Shown one piece after another: positions 61,618 through 64,000 of a stretch of DNA of 64,000 nucleotides (position 1 is its first letter; every line of letters starts with the position of its first letter). The notes under the pieces are model-generated. The model did not search any database and was not told the DNA's origin. It was given only the letters and a program-made list of their open reading frames with translations. The translations under genes and the position numbers were made by a program. This DNA is from Pseudomonas fluorescens (lineage in GTDB: Bacteria; Pseudomonadota; Gammaproteobacteria; Pseudomonadales; Pseudomonadaceae), in contig NZ_CABVIY010000002.1 in the NCBI RefSeq assembly GCF_902498195.1, forward strand, positions 434,001 to 498,000. The letters run 5' to 3'.

Positions 61618-62555
61618 AGATTTCGCTGATCGTCCCCGTGTTCAATGAAGAACAGACGATCGACGTGTTTTATCGGGCGGTTCGACGCGAGTTGCAGCTT
61701 GGTGTGATCGACGTCGAGATCGTGTTTATCAACGACGGCAGCACCGACCTCACCGCCGAACGGGCCACCGCCCTGGCGCAGGCGGACGATCAGGTCATGC
61801 TGATCAATTTCTCCCGCAACTTCGGCAAGGAACCGGCGCTGTTCGCCGGCCTGGAATATGCCACCGGCGATGCGGTGATCCCGATGGACGTCGACCTGCA
61901 AGACCCCATCAGCGTGATCCCGGTGCTGATCGAACAATGGCGGCAGGGCGCGGATGTGGTGCTGGCGAAGCGTCGTGACCGGCATTCCGACAGCTATCTG
62001 AAGCGTCACAGCGCGTCGCTGTTCTACCATCTGTTGAATCGCATTGCCTACACCCGGATCGAAGAGAACGTCGGGGATTTCCGCCTGATGGATCGCAAGG
62101 TGGTCGATGTGATTCGCGCGTTGCCCGAGCACCAGTTGTTCATGAAAGGCGTGTTGTCCTGGGCCGGGTTCAACACGGTGGTCGTCGAGTACGAGCGGGC
62201 CCCGCGGGTGGCGGGCCGCAGTAAATTCAACGGCTGGAAACTGTGGAACCTGGCGCTGGAAGGCGTGACCTCGTTCAGCACCGTGCCGTTGCGGTTGTGG
62301 ACGTATGTCGGCGGCGGAATTTCGATTTTCGCTGTGCTGTATGCGGTGTACATGGTGCTGGACAAGGTGTTCAACGGTAACAGCGTGCCCGGTTATCCCT
62401 CGTTGATGACCGCCATTCTGTTTCTCGGCGGCGTGCAACTGATCGGGATCGGCATCCTCGGCGAGTACATCGGCCGGATCTATATCGAAGCCAAGCACCG
62501 GCCGCGCTACGTGGTCAAGGACATCGTCGGCGGTAAACCGCAGCGCGGGGCCTAG
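61614..62555 (+). CDS. gtrB: Bactoprenol glucosyltransferase GtrB
   Basis: The 313-residue family 2 glycosyltransferase has [12 protein letters not shown], the DGSTD nucleotide-sugar motif, DVDLQDP and [16 protein letters not shown], then two C-terminal membrane helices ([14 protein letters not shown] and [21 protein letters not shown]). It transfers glucose (or a similar sugar) from its nucleotide donor to undecaprenyl phosphate. It overlaps gtrA and is followed one base later by the strain-specific transferase gene. Confidence 0.92.
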   Translation: MKISLIVPVFNEEQTIDVFYRAVRRELQLGVIDVEIVFINDGSTDLTAERATALAQADDQVMLINFSRNFGKEPALFAGLEYATGDAVIPMDVDLQDPISVIPVLIEQWRQGADVVLAKRRDRHSDSYLKRHSASLFYHLLNRIAYTRIEENVGDFRLMDRKVVDVIRALPEHQLFMKGVLSWAGFNTVVVEYERAPRVAGRSKFNGWKLWNLALEGVTSFSTVPLRLWTYVGGGISIFAVLYAVYMVLDKVFNGNSVPGYPSLMTAILFLGGVQLIGIGILGEYIGRIYIEAKHRPRYVVKDIVGGKPQRGA

Positions 62556-62556
62556 C

Positions 62557-64000
62557 ATGGGCCGGCTCAGCGATTTGTTCGTCAAGGAGTTGGGGCGCCG
62601 CCAGGTCTGGCTGTTTTTCCTGCTGGCGATTGTTGTGTATGTGTTGCCGCTGATTATCGCGGACTTTCCCTACATCGATGACAACTGGCGCTCGCTGTCG
62701 GCCGGCATGGCCTGGGCGGAGCAGGGGCGATTGTTCGCCGAGCTGTTCTACAACGCATTGACCTTCAGTGGCGCGGCGCCGAACATTTTTCCGTTGCCGT
62801 TGTTGATCGCCGCGCTGGCCATGTCCTGGGCGCTGACGAGCCTGACCTTCCATTACTTCCGCCAGCCGACCATTGCCAGCTGCCTGGTGCTGTTGCCGCT
62901 CTGGTACAACCCGTTCTTCCTGCAAAACCTGTCCTATCAATACGACGGCGCGCCCATGGCCCTGAGCCTGGTGGCGGTGATCTACGCCATCACCTTTCGT
63001 CATCCTTCGCGCAGTGTGCAATGGCTGGTGCCGGCGTTTCTGATTGCCCTGGCACTGGGGCTGTATCAGGTGAGCATCAATGTGTTCCTGGGGCTGTGTT
63101 GCCTGGAGTTGCTCAGGTCGGCCAATGACCAGCTGCCCTGGCCGCAATGGGCAGCGTTGATGGGCTGGAAAATCGCCCAGGTCGTGCTGGGCGTGTTGAT
63201 TTACGGTGCCACGGCCTATCCGTTCATGGGCCCGGGGCGCGCCGCGTTTTTGAACCTGTCGGCGCAACCCTTGCTACAGATCCAGACCAATATCGGCCGG
63301 GTGCTGGACAAAGTCGTCCTGCTGTTTCATGGCGGATTGACCTGGGTGTTCGCCGGGTTGCTGCTGTGCGCGTTGGCCGGGGCGGTCTACCTGGGCCTGG
63401 GCATTGCGGATCGCCGGGAAAGCCGGCCGAAGCGGCTGTTGATGGGCCTGCTGTGTGTGCTGACAGTGCCGGCGGTGTGGTTGTTGGTGTCGGGCGTGAC
63501 GCTGCTCTTTCGCGACTTCAACGAAGGCGCCCGGACCCTGATGGGCTTCGCCGTATTGCTGGTGCTGATGTTCTATTTGAGCCACCTGGCGCTGGCTTCT
63601 GTGCACGAGCGATTGCCGTTGTTGCTGCTGGTGCCACTGTTGGCGATGCTCTCGCTGTCGTTCGCTTACGGTCGGGTGCTGATCGTGCAGAAAACCTTCG
63701 CCACCAGCGCGCTGTACAGCCTTGAACGTGACATCAGCAGCCACCGGGCCCTGCGCGAGGCCAAGCGCATCTACATGTCGGTGACCTATTCCGACCACTG
63801 GTTGCGCGGGGCCGCCGGCTCGTTCAAGCAGATGCCGGTGTTGCACTATTTGCTGAACATCGATTTTTTCATGCTCGCGGAAAACCTGCCCAAGGTGGGC
63901 ATCACTAACGTGGTCGCGGAGAAGGAACGGCGCAATGCGACGCGGGTGGGCTATCAGCATTACGCACCATTGGTGGAGAGCCCGTATTACCGGATCTACC
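62557..64000 (+). CDS. Gtr-type O-antigen glucosyltransferase, 3' end missing
   Basis: The frame is open from ATG 62557 to the window end (481 codons). It encodes a multi-helix membrane protein of the Glucos_trans_II kind. After an N-terminal helix comes FPYIDDNWRSLSAG, whose paired aspartates match the family's catalytic loop, then about nine further helices and a C-terminal periplasmic tail (SALYSLERDISSHRALREAK). Placed third after gtrA and gtrB, it should move lipid-linked sugar onto the O-antigen. The acceptor and linkage cannot be deduced. Confidence 0.82.
   Translation, partial: MGRLSDLFVKELGRRQVWLFFLLAIVVYVLPLIIADFPYIDDNWRSLSAGMAWAEQGRLFAELFYNALTFSGAAPNIFPLPLLIAALAMSWALTSLTFHYFRQPTIASCLVLLPLWYNPFFLQNLSYQYDGAPMALSLVAVIYAITFRHPSRSVQWLVPAFLIALALGLYQVSINVFLGLCCLELLRSANDQLPWPQWAALMGWKIAQVVLGVLIYGATAYPFMGPGRAAFLNLSAQPLLQIQTNIGRVLDKVVLLFHGGLTWVFAGLLLCALAGAVYLGLGIADRRESRPKRLLMGLLCVLTVPAVWLLVSGVTLLFRDFNEGARTLMGFAVLLVLMFYLSHLALASVHERLPLLLLVPLLAMLSLSFAYGRVLIVQKTFATSALYSLERDISSHRALREAKRIYMSVTYSDHWLRGAAGSFKQMPVLHYLLNIDFFMLAENLPKVGITNVVAEKERRNATRVGYQHYAPLVESPYYRIY

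Overview
This window is chromosomal DNA from a Pseudomonas species, most likely of the P. fluorescens/P. putida lineage. The base composition is GC-rich, gene orders such as rnc-era-recO-pdxJ, mltF/purL, guaB-guaA and lon/gcd/oprB are familiar from pseudomonads, and many gene borders carry the paired inverted REP sequences (REPINs) typical of that lineage. I see no rRNA, tRNA, CRISPR array, insertion sequence or phage integrase.

Layout. 0-3.1 kb: RNA processing, ribosome assembly, repair and vitamin B6 genes (rnc partial, era, recO, pdxJ). 3.2-18 kb: cell-wall turnover (mltF, an L,D-transpeptidase), purine synthesis (purL, purT, guaB, guaA) and small housekeeping genes (two NUDIX hydrolases, gamma-carbonic anhydrase, DUF1289, a VUT-type membrane protein, a zinc-ribbon protein). 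18-25.4 kb: two tandem, paralogous, very large toxin-like proteins read on the minus strand. 25.6-29.4 kb: a Tat-exported multicopper oxidase, tadA, and cmoA-cmoB. 29.4-32.2 kb: an AT-richer LasB-like metalloprotease, a YhhN protein and a chagasin-like lipoprotein. 32.3-39.1 kb: a second-type Lon protease, membrane glucose dehydrogenase and the OprB sugar porin. 39.5-41.9 kb: a VF530 protein, a Pr6Pr membrane protein, and a PadR/siderophore-reductase pair with a clear operator. 42.3-49.3 kb: a six-gene CS1-type (alpha) fimbrial operon with duplicated subunit and tip adhesin. 49.4-54.5 kb: a 1718-residue NEL-type E3 ubiquitin ligase effector. 54.7-61 kb: a PBP1C-like penicillin-binding protein, an amino acid permease and an OpgC-type acyltransferase. 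61.2-64 kb: a gtrA-gtrB-gtr O-antigen glucosylation cluster cut by the window end.

The most unusual material is host-interaction coding. There are two giant proteins that appear to carry three copies of a TIKI/ChaN/PMT-C2-like domain, of which only one keeps its candidate catalytic residues. Each copy is followed by a small module that reads like an SH2 fold. A NEL ubiquitin ligase lies beside an adhesive fimbrial operon. REPINs are frequent (11 pairs between 1.5 and 40.5 kb) but absent from the toxin pair and from the fimbria/NEL block, which fits these being accessory insertions. No secretion-system genes lie in the window, so the delivery route of the effectors cannot be read here.
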